From assembly GCA_015350385.1 (NCBI GenBank), contig WNKI01000002.1, forward strand, positions 270,622 to 334,621: DNA of 64,000 bases, read 5' to 3'. The position numbers and the translations under genes are program-made. The stretch comes from Aculops lycopersici. Taxonomy: Eukaryota; Arthropoda; Arachnida; Trombidiformes; Eriophyidae. Positions within the stretch are counted from its first letter, which is position 1. Every line of letters starts with the position of its first letter. Positions 47,342 to 57,625 of the stretch are shown here, in pieces. The notes beneath the pieces are model-generated. The model ran no database searches. It was given only the letters and a program-made list of their open reading frames with translations, and had not been told where the DNA came from.

Positions 47342-48543
47342 TCCTTCTGACTTTAGACTTGTAAACAAAACTGAACCCAAAGAAAAGTTTTGCCATCAGC
47401 CAAAAACAAAACCAACATGATCGGCCGTCTCTCGAATTTTCAACGGTCACTCTCACTCTTGCCAACACTCATAATTGGGGGTGAGGCTGGCGATTAATAA
47501 TAATGCGAGGAGAATGAGCGGCAACAAGTGGCGAAAGTGCGTTAGCTTAAGGCCACCTAACTACCAGATGGACACGGAAAAAAAGAAGAAGAGGGAGACC
47601 AACCGACTAACTGATGATGGTCACACAGCAAACAATAAATCATTTGAGCTCGATGCTTGCGCAACAACAGCCACCAGTTGATCTGGTGGTCACACTCTTC
47701 GCTTGCACAAGCGTCTATGGAGTCCAAGCATCGAATTTTACCAAGTGAACCTTAGCTTTCCCTCCCTCTCTCTCCAGCTAATAATCCAATTCAATGGCTC
47801 ATCTCGCTTCAAGCTCACTGAGCAATAATCACTTTCACTTACCTTTGCTGCCGCCGCCAATTCCACAACAATTCCTCCATCACCAAGCTAGCTGCTCGGA
47901 TAAACGTTTTGAAATGAAAAGAATTCAATTCAGTTCAGTTCAGTTCCCCTCCTTCGCATATCTCAACTGGCCAACATTGAGCTTCCTGCTCCAGTCGTCG
48001 TCATCGTCGTCGTCCATTTTGTTTGACTCTACCTGCCGGCTACAATAGTGGGAACCTTGAATTTCTATTTCTATTGACTCAGGAAGAGCAAAGGGACCAT
48101 TGCAGTGCACAACTCAGAAAGACTCACCTCTAACGCCAAGTGGCAATTGTTAATCCCTACCTGTGCGCCTACCTTTATCTTTTTTCCTGTGAACTAAGCT
48201 ATCAACACAAAGGAAGTGCCAGGGAAAAGCCCCTGAAATCGGCCAACACCTAATTACTAGTGTCTCACTATCTCACGAGGACTAAAATCAACACTAGACT
48301 CGCCTTGTTCGAGACGCGGAGCGACGGTGGCGCCGCCCCTCGCGCCTCGAACGAAAGTGGCCCCGTGCACTATGAGGCTCAATATTTGTGGCATGCAAAC
48401 ACATAACGAAATTAAAACACGTGAGAGGAGATTTGTTTTGTTGTACAAAAGAATAGTCTTGATCTATTTGTACAATCCATTTGTATCAATAAAAATTTGT
48501 ATCAAACTAGTCCTTCCTATAGATTCACCAATATTCATCTACA

Positions 48544-51468
48544 ATGCAGAAGATTGTCTCCAAAGTGCCGAATGTATTAAAGATCGGCGAGGTTATTCAT
48601 GGTTATAGATTGGAAAAAATCGATCATATTAGAGAGCTCAACATAAGACCCTATTATTTACGTCACGAAGCGACGGGAGCCGAACATTTGCATATTGAAA
48701 AGGAGGGAGATAGCAACAATGTATTTGCAGTTTCCCTGAGGACCACTCCCAAGAGCTCCAATGGAGTGGCCCATATACTAGAACATCTGGCCCTATGTGG
48801 TTCAAAGAAATACGCGGTTCGCGATCCCTTCTTCAAGATGACAACAAGATCTCTCGCCACCTTTATGAATGCAATGACCGGACCCGACTTTACAGTTTAT
48901 CCTTTCTCCACTCAGAATACCAAGGATTTCGAAAATTTACTAAGCGTTTATACGGATGCTGTATTCTTTCCCCGCCTCAGGCCCGTGGATTTCAGACAAG
49001 AGGGTTGGCGTTTGGAACACGAGAAACCAGACAAGAAGGAAACACCTATTGTATTGAGAGGTGTTGTTTACAATGAAATGAAGGGATTTTTCTCTGCCTC
49101 ATCGAGCATCTATAATCGTCAACTATTGAACCACCTATTTCCCGACACAACCTATCGCTATGAGAGCGGTGGAGACCCAAATAATATACCCGATCTTAGT
49201 CACGAGGATCTATTAAAGTTTCACAAGCTACACTACCACCCAAGCAACGCCAAATTCTATACATACGGTGATATACCAATGGAAAAACATCTCAAGTTCC
49301 TAAATGATATTGTTTTATCAAAGTTTAGCGAGAATTCTCGAGCTCGCGAAGTTAGTTTTGTTAACGAACAAACGCCCTGGGAAAAGCCGAAGACTGTTGA
49401 GATTACATGCCCGCCCGATGCAGTGGCACCCGACCAGGATAAGCAAACTACAACTTCTGTCTCTTACATGCTACCAGCAAAAAACATTGATCATGACGAA
49501 ATGTTTGCTTTACAATTGGCCTCCAGCCTCCTACTTAACGGACCCAATGCTCCATTTCACAAGAATCTGATTGAGTCAGGTATTGGAGCTGACTATTGCT
49601 CGTCAACAGGACTTGGCAACTACACAAAGCAACCGTATTTCTCCGTTGGCTTGCAGAACATACACCAGAACGACATCGCCAAAGTACATGCGATTATTGA
49701 GAAGACTTTTAGAGATACTGCAACAAATGGCTTCCCTCAGGAGCGTGTAGATGCCGTGATACACAATATTGAGTTGGGATTGAAACATGTGACTGGAAAT
49801 TTTGGTTTGCGTATCCTGATGGGTATGGAGTCAACATGGAATCAAGACTGTGATATAATGGAGTACTTTAGAGTCAACAAGCATATGGACAAGTTCAAGC
49901 AAGATTCTGCTAGCGACAAAAATTATTGGAAGAAGCTGATTGACAAACACTTCATCAACAACCCCCACAAGCTGATTCTCAATATGAGTCCAGATTCGAG
50001 TTTTGAGGACAAGAGGACACAGAAAGAGAAGGATTTGCTGGAGTCTAAGATTGCTAGTTTGAATGATGTTGATAAGCAAACAGTCCTCTACGAAGGTATG
50101 GAGCTAATGAAGATACAGAACCACAAAGATGATCCAGATATACTCCCATGTTTGGAACCCTCAAAGGATATATCCAAGGATTTAAGTTACAGAACAGAGC
50201 TCAAATTTGATACATACAAGGGTGTCAATTATCAGCTCTGTGAGCAGCCAACGAATGAGGTTGTATATTTCAGAGGCTTGACAGATATTAGCGATAGATT
50301 GGCGTCTGATGGACTCATTGATTACTTGCCGTTATTTTGCGATGTAGCTACAAGCCTCGGAGCAGGAGCATACAATCGACAACAGTTTTCTCAAAAGTCG
50401 CAGCTCACCACCGGAGGACTAGGGGTTTCAATGATGCTCAATCCAAGCTTAAGCGAAGTCGACAAGTTCAAGAATGAGATTTGCATTGGTTCCCATTGTC
50501 TTCGTCGCAATGTTGGCAACATGTTCGAGCTATGGTCAAATGTATTTCAACAGATTCACTTTCAGGATAACAAGGACTACCTGTTTCAGCTAATCAAGGC
50601 CTCGGCAGCAGACTTGGCCGACGGAATATCACGCAGTGGACAATCTTATGCCATAAAGAGATCCTTGAATTCGTTAACCAAGATTGGAAGTTTGGACGAG
50701 AGATTATCCGGTTTGACTCATGTGGCTAGAATGAAGGACATGTCTAGCAAGGAGGATGTTGAATCCATTGCTGCCAAGTTACAAAAGATCGCTCTGATTG
50801 CTCTAGATCCTTACAACATGAAATGTGCCATCAACGCCGAACCGGATGCTATGCAATCGGTCGTCAAGGAGCTGAGCAAATTCATTGATAGCGCCCAAGC
50901 AAACACAAAGGACGATCAGAACTTGGGTCCAATCTCGACAAATGCTTATGAAGCCACAAAAGTAGAGGATCTCAAGTTTCCCTTTGCAACTCACTATGTT
51001 GCCAAGTCGATAGTTACAGTGCCCAAGTTACACGAGGATTTTCCCAAACTAGTTATACTCTCGAAGTTGATCTCATCCAAGTATTTGTTGCGCGAAGTTC
51101 GTGAAAAGGGTGGCGCCTATGGAGCGGGTGCCAGAGTTTCGAACTCGGGAACCATGAGCTTCCACAGTTATCGCGATCCAAATACAGAGAAGACGTTACA
51201 AGTGTTCGACAGTACAACTCAGTGGTTAGAGGAGGCATCCGAGTATACAGAACGCGATATAGAGGAGTCCAAATTGGGTGTCTTTCAGGATGTTGATAGA
51301 CCAGTTCCCCCTGGAAGTAGAGGTTTGGCTTATTTCACTACAGGCGAAACGGATGACATGCGACAAGACTACCGGAAGCGTCTGTTGGAGGTTAAGAAAG
51401 ACGACATACTCCATGCAGCAAACACTTACTTGAACAACCAAGAAAAGGTCGGAGTTCACATCATCTGA
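48544..51468 (+). CDS. PITRM1: presequence protease, mitochondrial M16C metallopeptidase
   Basis: A 974-residue zinc peptidase of the PreP/PITRM1 family, which degrades cleaved targeting peptides and other unstructured peptides in the mitochondrial matrix (family knowledge). The inverted zinc motif HILEH is at residues 77-81, and the third ligand is Glu178 in VVYNEMKG. Conserved blocks include CGSKKY, DPFFKM, FMNAMT, YPFSTQN and EGWRLEHE. Near the C-terminus, EVREKGGAYGAGA supplies the Arg/Tyr pair of the second half of the active site, and SYRDPNTEKTLQ follows. All parts needed for activity are present. The gene is a single exon. The protein begins about where the human mature enzyme does, so the mitochondrial presequence is very short or lies in an unseen upstream exon. 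The sequence around the ATG (TCTACAATGCAG) would also work as a splice acceptor. AATAAA follows the stop by 46 bases. Confidence 0.95.
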   Translation: MQKIVSKVPNVLKIGEVIHGYRLEKIDHIRELNIRPYYLRHEATGAEHLHIEKEGDSNNVFAVSLRTTPKSSNGVAHILEHLALCGSKKYAVRDPFFKMTTRSLATFMNAMTGPDFTVYPFSTQNTKDFENLLSVYTDAVFFPRLRPVDFRQEGWRLEHEKPDKKETPIVLRGVVYNEMKGFFSASSSIYNRQLLNHLFPDTTYRYESGGDPNNIPDLSHEDLLKFHKLHYHPSNAKFYTYGDIPMEKHLKFLNDIVLSKFSENSRAREVSFVNEQTPWEKPKTVEITCPPDAVAPDQDKQTTTSVSYMLPAKNIDHDEMFALQLASSLLLNGPNAPFHKNLIESGIGADYCSSTGLGNYTKQPYFSVGLQNIHQNDIAKVHAIIEKTFRDTATNGFPQERVDAVIHNIELGLKHVTGNFGLRILMGMESTWNQDCDIMEYFRVNKHMDKFKQDSASDKNYWKKLIDKHFINNPHKLILNMSPDSSFEDKRTQKEKDLLESKIASLNDVDKQTVLYEGMELMKIQNHKDDPDILPCLEPSKDISKDLSYRTELKFDTYKGVNYQLCEQPTNEVVYFRGLTDISDRLASDGLIDYLPLFCDVATSLGAGAYNRQQFSQKSQLTTGGLGVSMMLNPSLSEVDKFKNEICIGSHCLRRNVGNMFELWSNVFQQIHFQDNKDYLFQLIKASAADLADGISRSGQSYAIKRSLNSLTKIGSLDERLSGLTHVARMKDMSSKEDVESIAAKLQKIALIALDPYNMKCAINAEPDAMQSVVKELSKFIDSAQANTKDDQNLGPISTNAYEATKVEDLKFPFATHYVAKSIVTVPKLHEDFPKLVILSKLISSKYLLREVREKGGAYGAGARVSNSGTMSFHSYRDPNTEKTLQVFDSTTQWLEEASEYTERDIEESKLGVFQDVDRPVPPGSRGLAYFTTGETDDMRQDYRKRLLEVKKDDILHAANTYLNNQEKVGVHII

Positions 51469-51513
51469 TTATTTTCGATTATCTGATAGCACATTTGATT
51501 GTTTTTAGCGAGC

Positions 51514-51519
51514 AATAAA
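51514..51519 (+). terminator. PITRM1 polyadenylation signal
   Basis: Canonical AATAAA 46 bases after the stop codon. Confidence 0.75.
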
Positions 51520-51563
51520 GTTGAACTCAACTTACAACTAGTAGTAAAGTGCATTCGGGTTAT

Positions 51564-51737
51564 TTACCCAAAATAAATAAGTGTCTCCTCCATGGTAAAG
51601 TCTTCGTAGATTGAGATCTCTTGAAGCATACGGTCAGGCACATGGCATTTCCTGTCACCCGGCTGAAGTTCAAACACCAGGACGTTTCCGGTGCGCGACC
51701 TAATGCGATCGACCACAACCACTAGGAACAAGGAGTC
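51564..51737 (-). pseudogene. ABCG/ABCH-type ABC transporter ATPase fragment
   Basis: The minus-strand frame reads RSRTGNVLVFELQPGD, then HVPDRMLQEISIYEDF and TMEETLIYFG, ending at a stop. This aligns with the stretch between Walker A and the signature motif of arthropod ABCH and ABCG half-transporters. There one expects G-VLVFG--PG, then VPG-RVGYMPQE--LY-EFTI-ETL-YFG. The VGYMP segment is reduced to ML. No intact Walker A is found upstream, and no signature or Walker B is found downstream, where PITRM1 lies on the other strand. The end TTTTGG-GTAAAT could be an old donor. It is best explained as a relic exon of a lost or moved transporter gene. The identification rests on motif recall only. 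Confidence 0.55.
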
Positions 51738-51740
51738 CTA

Positions 51741-52230
51741 GTGGCTGTGTAGCTAATTTTTTACTATTAATGCATCTAGTTACCTGTTAGCTTTTTCATG
51801 TGGTGTGCAATGATATTTATTTGAAGAATGGCTTCCATCAATATAAAGCACTTATATTGACGCCTCAGAAATCGTCAGTCTAATTTGGTTTAGCATTGTC
51901 CTCTTGCCTCTTCCCCTTCCTGCTTCATGAGTTGAATTTCTAACAACTTATCATCTACATTATTGAGACGAGCGGTAGTTGATTAGACATGACTCTTGCT
52001 CAGATGGTTACCTGAGCTTCTCAAATTTCCCCCTTAAATATATGCACCATACCCAGGTCTCTGCTTCTCGCGGGCAAAGATGCGAATGAAACTATTTGGC
52101 TTGAGTGTCAGCTGAAGCTCAGATTCTTCTGTTGCTCACTTGATGTTTGGAAAGCGGAGCAACAGTAAAAAAGTAAAGTCAACCTCAACTTACACCAAGT
52201 AGTGGAGTGTCTAATTTAGAAGTACACATT
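51741..52230 (-). other. intergenic region with coding-like fragments, minus strand
   Basis: Between PITRM1 and the EGF/ZP gene there are short open stretches with protein-like composition but no recognised family. About 52035-52135 reads ELQLTLKPNSFIRIFAREKQ before a stop. About 51900-51980 reads RLNNVDDKLLEIQLMKQEG before a stop. Near 51790-51855 LYIDGSHSSNK could be a degenerate P-loop region of the adjoining ABC fragment. They are too short and broken to be called a gene. Confidence 0.35.
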
Positions 52231-52236
52231 TTTATT
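52231..52236 (-). terminator. polyadenylation signal of the EGF/ZP gene
   Basis: AATAAA on the minus strand, about 80 bases beyond the stop codon at 52317-52319. Confidence 0.7.
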
Positions 52237-52316
52237 GTATTGAGTTTTGAGTGAGTAGTGAGCAAAGTATTTTGTTAGATTAATTATTCTAGCTTGAGAT
52301 TTGATGTTCTTGAAAA

Positions 52317-55300
52317 TTATGGTCCATAAATTGATTCACGTAAGGTGGATACGGAAGATGAGCGCATCAGTGGATTCGGAAAGTTCATTGGATGTGGCAG
52401 TGGTCCATTGGATCTCGTTTGTCGCCTTCCCCTTGAGACACACCAACACGAGGTGGCTATGGCTAATGCAATTAAGGCCAATAGGGTAGTTAGGGCAATG
52501 GACATGACCAGTCCCAGGTGCGGCAAGCAGACAAACTCAATGTCCTCTACTTGGGGTCTCTGTTGGGGTAGTGAAGCTTCCTTTTTGTCAAAGGTAAGTA
52601 TGGCATTCGATTGAACCATGATCTCTTCGCGCAGTGCGCCCTCCTTAAAGGTGTCCGTGGCAACAATCATTTCGTCATCAACAGGTGCCGAGCCATTCGA
52701 ATCATCTGCACTGTCTTCCGTTACATCGGTTCCATTGTAGCCAATGTTTGGTGCTTGACGTCGGCGACGTCGCTTGCCGTAGGCATCGATACCGTTGCAA
52801 TTGACTGCCGGACAGGAGCCAAAGCAAACGCGAATATTACACTGGAACCTCAGATTGTTCGACGAGGGAAACTTGAAGGCATTGAAGCGGGCAACCAGCG
52901 ACTTCCGGTCGGTATCGTATTTCCAATCGCTAAAGATGGACGGATCGGTGGAGCAACCGTTGGCATCGGTGACCTCGTACCTGTACTCGCCCTCATCGTC
53001 CATTGTCTTTGCTTCGCAAGACCTGGCAAATCCTCCATAAATTGAATCCGGTTGCACATCAACCCGAAGCAACAAGTCCTGGCCAATTTCAGCCGAGGTA
53101 ACCTCGCGCCCGTCGAGTGCTGTGATGGACATGAGACAAGTTGGCGGCGGTCCCGTGTTTGCAATCGTACCTGAGGTCGTGATCATGGAAACATTGAAAC
53201 CCAAAGTAACCGTTCGCTCGCCAGTGTTATAAACACACTTTACATGGTAGGCGCGCGCCCGGTAAGTGACTAGCTTGGGATGCTTTTGGATCACGAGCAC
53301 GAAACCGGCCTCGCCGTCGCGATGAATGAGATCACAGTGGCCAAATTGAACCTTAAAATCAACATAATCGTTCGCATTCGACGAGACCAACTTTCTACAC
53401 TTGGGATCCTGACTGTGGCCCTTGACGTAGATGATTCCATCGAAGCCGCCGAGTTGTACCTCGACCTGAATCCCGTCAGCCAAACACATGACAAACAGCT
53501 CGCTCGGCGGAATAGTTCTAAACTCAACCAGCTCAGGCGTTGTAGTTTCTAGCGGCGCCATTGTGGTTGTTTGACTTGGCAGTAAGGTTGTAACTGGCAC
53601 TCCAATGGCAGTAGTGGTCTGCTGCTGCTGTTGTTGAGGTCTTTGCGTTGACGTAGAGGTGATCACCTGTTGCTGCTCGATTAAGGGCGTGGTTGTTGGG
53701 CCGCCAGTGGCTGTGGTTGTGGTCATTATTGGCTCTTGGCATCCGTAGACGAGATCAATGGCACTTCCGGTATAACGTGGGGGACATAGGCAAATGGCTG
53801 CATGGTTTGCCGCTGTGCAAATGGCTCGCGGGCCGCAGGTGTAGCAGGGCGACACGCACTTGTGTGTATGCAAATCACATTCACGATCACTAGCACAATC
53901 TCCGTTCGATTGGCACTCGTGTCTCACTAACGGCTCGCAGGTTTTTGTATATGGATCGCCTATGGTGCCCTGTGGGCAAACGCACTCGAAGGAGCCAATT
54001 TTGTTTTGGCAAATGGCGCCCAGCGCACACGGGGTGCCCTCGTCGCACTCGTTTCGGTCGATGCAAGCCAAACCGGAAAAGGTTAGCTTGAACCCTCGGG
54101 GACAGATGCACACCCCGGAAGTGGAGGATGTTAGCTCATCCAAACCGGTTAAAGCAAACTGCTGACTTCCGGTTGTCATTAGCTGCTGGTGTTGATTGTA
54201 ATACTGCTGCAAAACTACCGACGAAATACACTCCTCTCGGGCTTTGCACACATTTGATGAGGTACAATTAACTCGGTGCATGTAGCAATAGTCAGCCTCG
54301 CGCTTGTATCTAGGCGGACAACCGCAAAGCTTTTGGTTTGTCTTCACTAGACCCGATTGGCTGATTGAGGTTGCGTCGCCGGAGTTCAGGCAAAACAAGT
54401 TACCTGGACAGTGTTGGTCGCTAGTGCAGGTTACCTGTTGATGTTGGAATGTCAACTTGTTGATGAGATTCTGTTGCTGTTGAGTTTGTAACTGTGCAAT
54501 GGCCGATTTGTTAGAGAAAGAGCCGAAGGCATCTGATTCCTGTTCCTTTTGTTGATGCTGCATCTGCTGCTGGTGAAGGTTGTGCTGGTTGTTGGCCATC
54601 TGTTGCTGATTATGAATCATATCGTCAAACTGCTGGCGCTGCTCGTATTGCTGCTTTGTCGATTCCAAGTCTTGTCTGTTTCCGCTTGAGATCAAGTTTG
54701 AGTTGCCATTTCCTGTTTGCTGATACTGTGGCGTCTGAGTTGTTGTTGTGCTCGTGGTTGTTGTTGTTGTTGTGGCGGATGGCCGCCGCTTGTTGTTGAA
54801 CAAACTTGGAGAGGTCGGCGTCTGTTGTTGTTGCTTCGTGTTTGTCATTGAGTTGGCCACCTGTTGACTGTTGCCACTGCCACCAATAGCCACTGTCGAC
54901 TCCTGTAAACCCGGTGTTGTCTTTGAGCTCAAGTCATTGAACTGGTCCCTTGATTGGGACAGGTTCTGTTGTTGTTGCTGCTGGAGCTCAGCTAAAGTTT
55001 GGTTGATTGCTTGGATACCGGCGAGCTCAAATTGGGGTATTTGGGGTGTAGTTGGCAGCGGAAGCTCATAGGAAATTAGTGGCTGGTTAGGGCGTTTCGA
55101 AGTTTGGTGCAGCTCGTAGGCTGACTGACTTGAGTGCTGTTCCGATTCCTGCTTGGACTGACTGTTCATTATTGAGCTAGTGGTTGCTTGTTGCTGTTGG
55201 CCTGGCAAGCTCACCGATGAGCTGCTGCCTGCTCCAAGTGTCACGGTGGACAGGTCACCCTCCTGATGACTGACTGTTGTCCTATGCTGTGAGTTGAACC

Positions 55301-55334
55301 TTTGGTCTTGGTGCGACGAAGAAGACGACGACGA

Positions 55335-55367
<33 letters not shown>

Positions 55368-57625
55368 TGATGAACTGCTGAAACTAGAGCTAGTGGTTGC
55401 CGTCTGTTGGCTCGTTACATCATTGAGATTTTGTTGTCTGCATCCGTTGATCAAATCGTATGGATTTCCAGTAAGAGTTGAGTTGCACGAGCAAATGGCC
55501 TTGTGGTTTGAGGCCACACAATTGGCTTCCGGTCCACAGTGGTGCAGCTCGCAAACGTTGACACACTGAAATCCAAGCATCGAGTTCACATGCTCACACG
55601 ACATGGTCTGTCTACAATCTCTATTGTCCCTACAGGAATCGGGTTTGACACACTGGCTATCCGAACAAACGTATCCACGAGGACAGGTTTCGGCGCACGA
55701 GCTCGTTCGAGGTTCCTGTTGGTAGTTGCTGCCGTAGGCTCCGTTATTGTTGTTGTTGTTGTTTATATCCTGCATATTAGGTGCTTGAGTTGTAACTAAT
55801 TGGCCATTGAGATTAGTCAGTGTGGTAGTGGTTGTAGTTTGGATGACCTGTTGATTTCTAACGTCCATGATGCAGGCCTCGTAGGCGTTGCCCGTGTAAC
55901 CAGGTGGACAAACGCAATCAAAGGACCCCGGGTGGTTGCGGCACAGGGCATTGCGGCCGCAAGGAATCGAGGTTCCATTTCCGGCCGGTACACTTCCCTG
56001 ACCGGAACTTAGGGTCGATAGAGGGGTGATGCCTGATAGAGTAATGCCTTGAATACACTCGTTGACATCCACACAACCCGAGCGTCCATCGCTTGGTGCC
56101 ATATAACCAGCGGCACAGACACAAAGTGGCTGATTCTCGGCGTCCAGCTGACAGGTTGCATGTTGGCCACATTCGGTTTTATCGCAAGGATGCTTGCATT
56201 CAAGTAGATGCTCGCCATCGGCCTTAGTGGAGGTATGCTGGTGTGGGCCAAATGGACAGTGGCACCTACCGTTTTGGCACACTTGATTTTGGCCACAATC
56301 CGAGACAGAGGAGCAACTTGGCAACTCTGGCGTGCACTTCTCGTATGGATCGCCCGAGTATCCCTCTGGACAGCGACAGGTGTATCTACCTGGCGTATTT
56401 GTGCACAGGGCATTCAGGCCGCACTTTCCATTTGGTCCGAATCTACTCAAGCACTCGTCAATGTCGTTACACTTTACCTTTGGATCTCCGGTGTAACCCT
56501 GAGCACAGGAGCAGGAGTAGGCGCCGGCCGTGTTGTTACAAATGGCCAACTCGCCGCACTGACCAAAGACTCCGAATTTACGGTCGCACTCGTTGATGTC
56601 CTCGCAATACCTGTAAGCGTCCCCATGAAAACCATTGGGACAGTGACACCTGTAGCTACCGGGCACATTTGTACAAATAGCGCGGGCGCCACACTTGCCC
56701 GCTGGCCCCAAGTTTGTGTCGCACTCGTTGATATCAACGCAACCCAATTTGATGTTATTCGGGTCAAAGGTAAATCCCGACTTACAAACACACGCTGCCT
56801 CCTCGCCGTGCGGCTTACAGGTGGCGTGTTGGCCGCAATTAACTCCGTCACAAGGCGACTTGCAACCAATGGCCACGTCCGAGGGGTCGATGGGAATGAA
56901 GCCTTCGCTGCAAGAGCATTTATATGAACCATCTGTATTGAAACACTTGCTATTCTGGCCGCAAGGGTTGGATTTTTCGCACTCGTTAATATCGTGACAC
57001 TTGCTAATTTGCGACGTTGGATCTAGCTTCTCGTAGCCTGGCCTACAATCGCACCTGTAGGATCCATCGGTATTGACGCAACTGGCCTCCAGGCCACACA
57101 AACTATTTGTTGTGGTCGCGACACTTCCGGTTCCGTTTAATCCCGCCAGATTTTGTTGCAAAGCCAAGTTTAATCTAGTGAAAGCCTTAATCGGGGCTGT
57201 GGAGGGCAATTGGAGGGGACTGTGTGGTTGAGCCAACAAACACTCGTCGACATCCACACAATCGATCCCATTAATCTTGTATCCCAATTTACATTGACAA
57301 GTAGAGTTGGCGCACAATGCATTCTGTGGACAATCGTAGTCAGCTTGGCAGCCCACGTCCACTGCGGCTCGCTCGCATCCCATTTCCGGTGTCCCTCTGG
57401 CAAGATACTTTTCCGGACAGGCGCACTTGTAGCCGCCAAGTAGATTGAGACACTGCGCTCCCGGACCACAAGGATTAGCTCCATTGGCGCACTCGTCAAT
57501 ATCCAAACACTTGGTGTATGGGTCGCCGGCAAATCCCGATTGACAGGAGCATTGGAAGGAGCCCATGGTGTTGAAACACTGGGCATTCAAACCACAGGCA
57601 TCCTTTTTGAGACACTCGTCCTCAT
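52317..57625 (-). CDS. EGF/ZP gene exon 4 (EGF array, linkers, ZP domain, membrane anchor)
   Basis: A single 5.3-kb exon beginning after TAATTAG with DEDECLKKDACG and ending at the TAA at 52317-52319. It holds about nine further calcium-binding EGF repeats and non-calcium Cys modules (PCDGVNCGQHATC, PCDKTECGQHATC, VCELHHCGPEANC, PCYTCGPRAIC). The low-complexity Gln/Ser/Thr linkers lie between about 53550 and 55850. The ZP domain, the furin-like basic site near 52756-52775, the membrane helix near 52440-52520 and the cytoplasmic tail complete it. Confidence 0.93.

Larger units (their letters stand above)
44230..48543. other. intergenic region between the C2 protein gene and PITRM1
   Basis: A divergent, probably two-sided promoter region with no recognised gene. 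It contains (TC)n at 45052-45078, an (AAAGC)n array at about 46519-46540, (CTC)n at 47311-47341, and two CAACAAGTGG copies (46142, 47522). 5' UTR exons of either flanking gene could lie here. A targeting-peptide exon for PITRM1 could also lie here, but none was identified. Confidence 0.6.

Noticed and set aside
57588..57590. Start of the large EGF/ZP exon at 57590
   Set aside because: The codon there is TTG (Leu), not ATG. The exon extends to 57625 and is entered by splicing.
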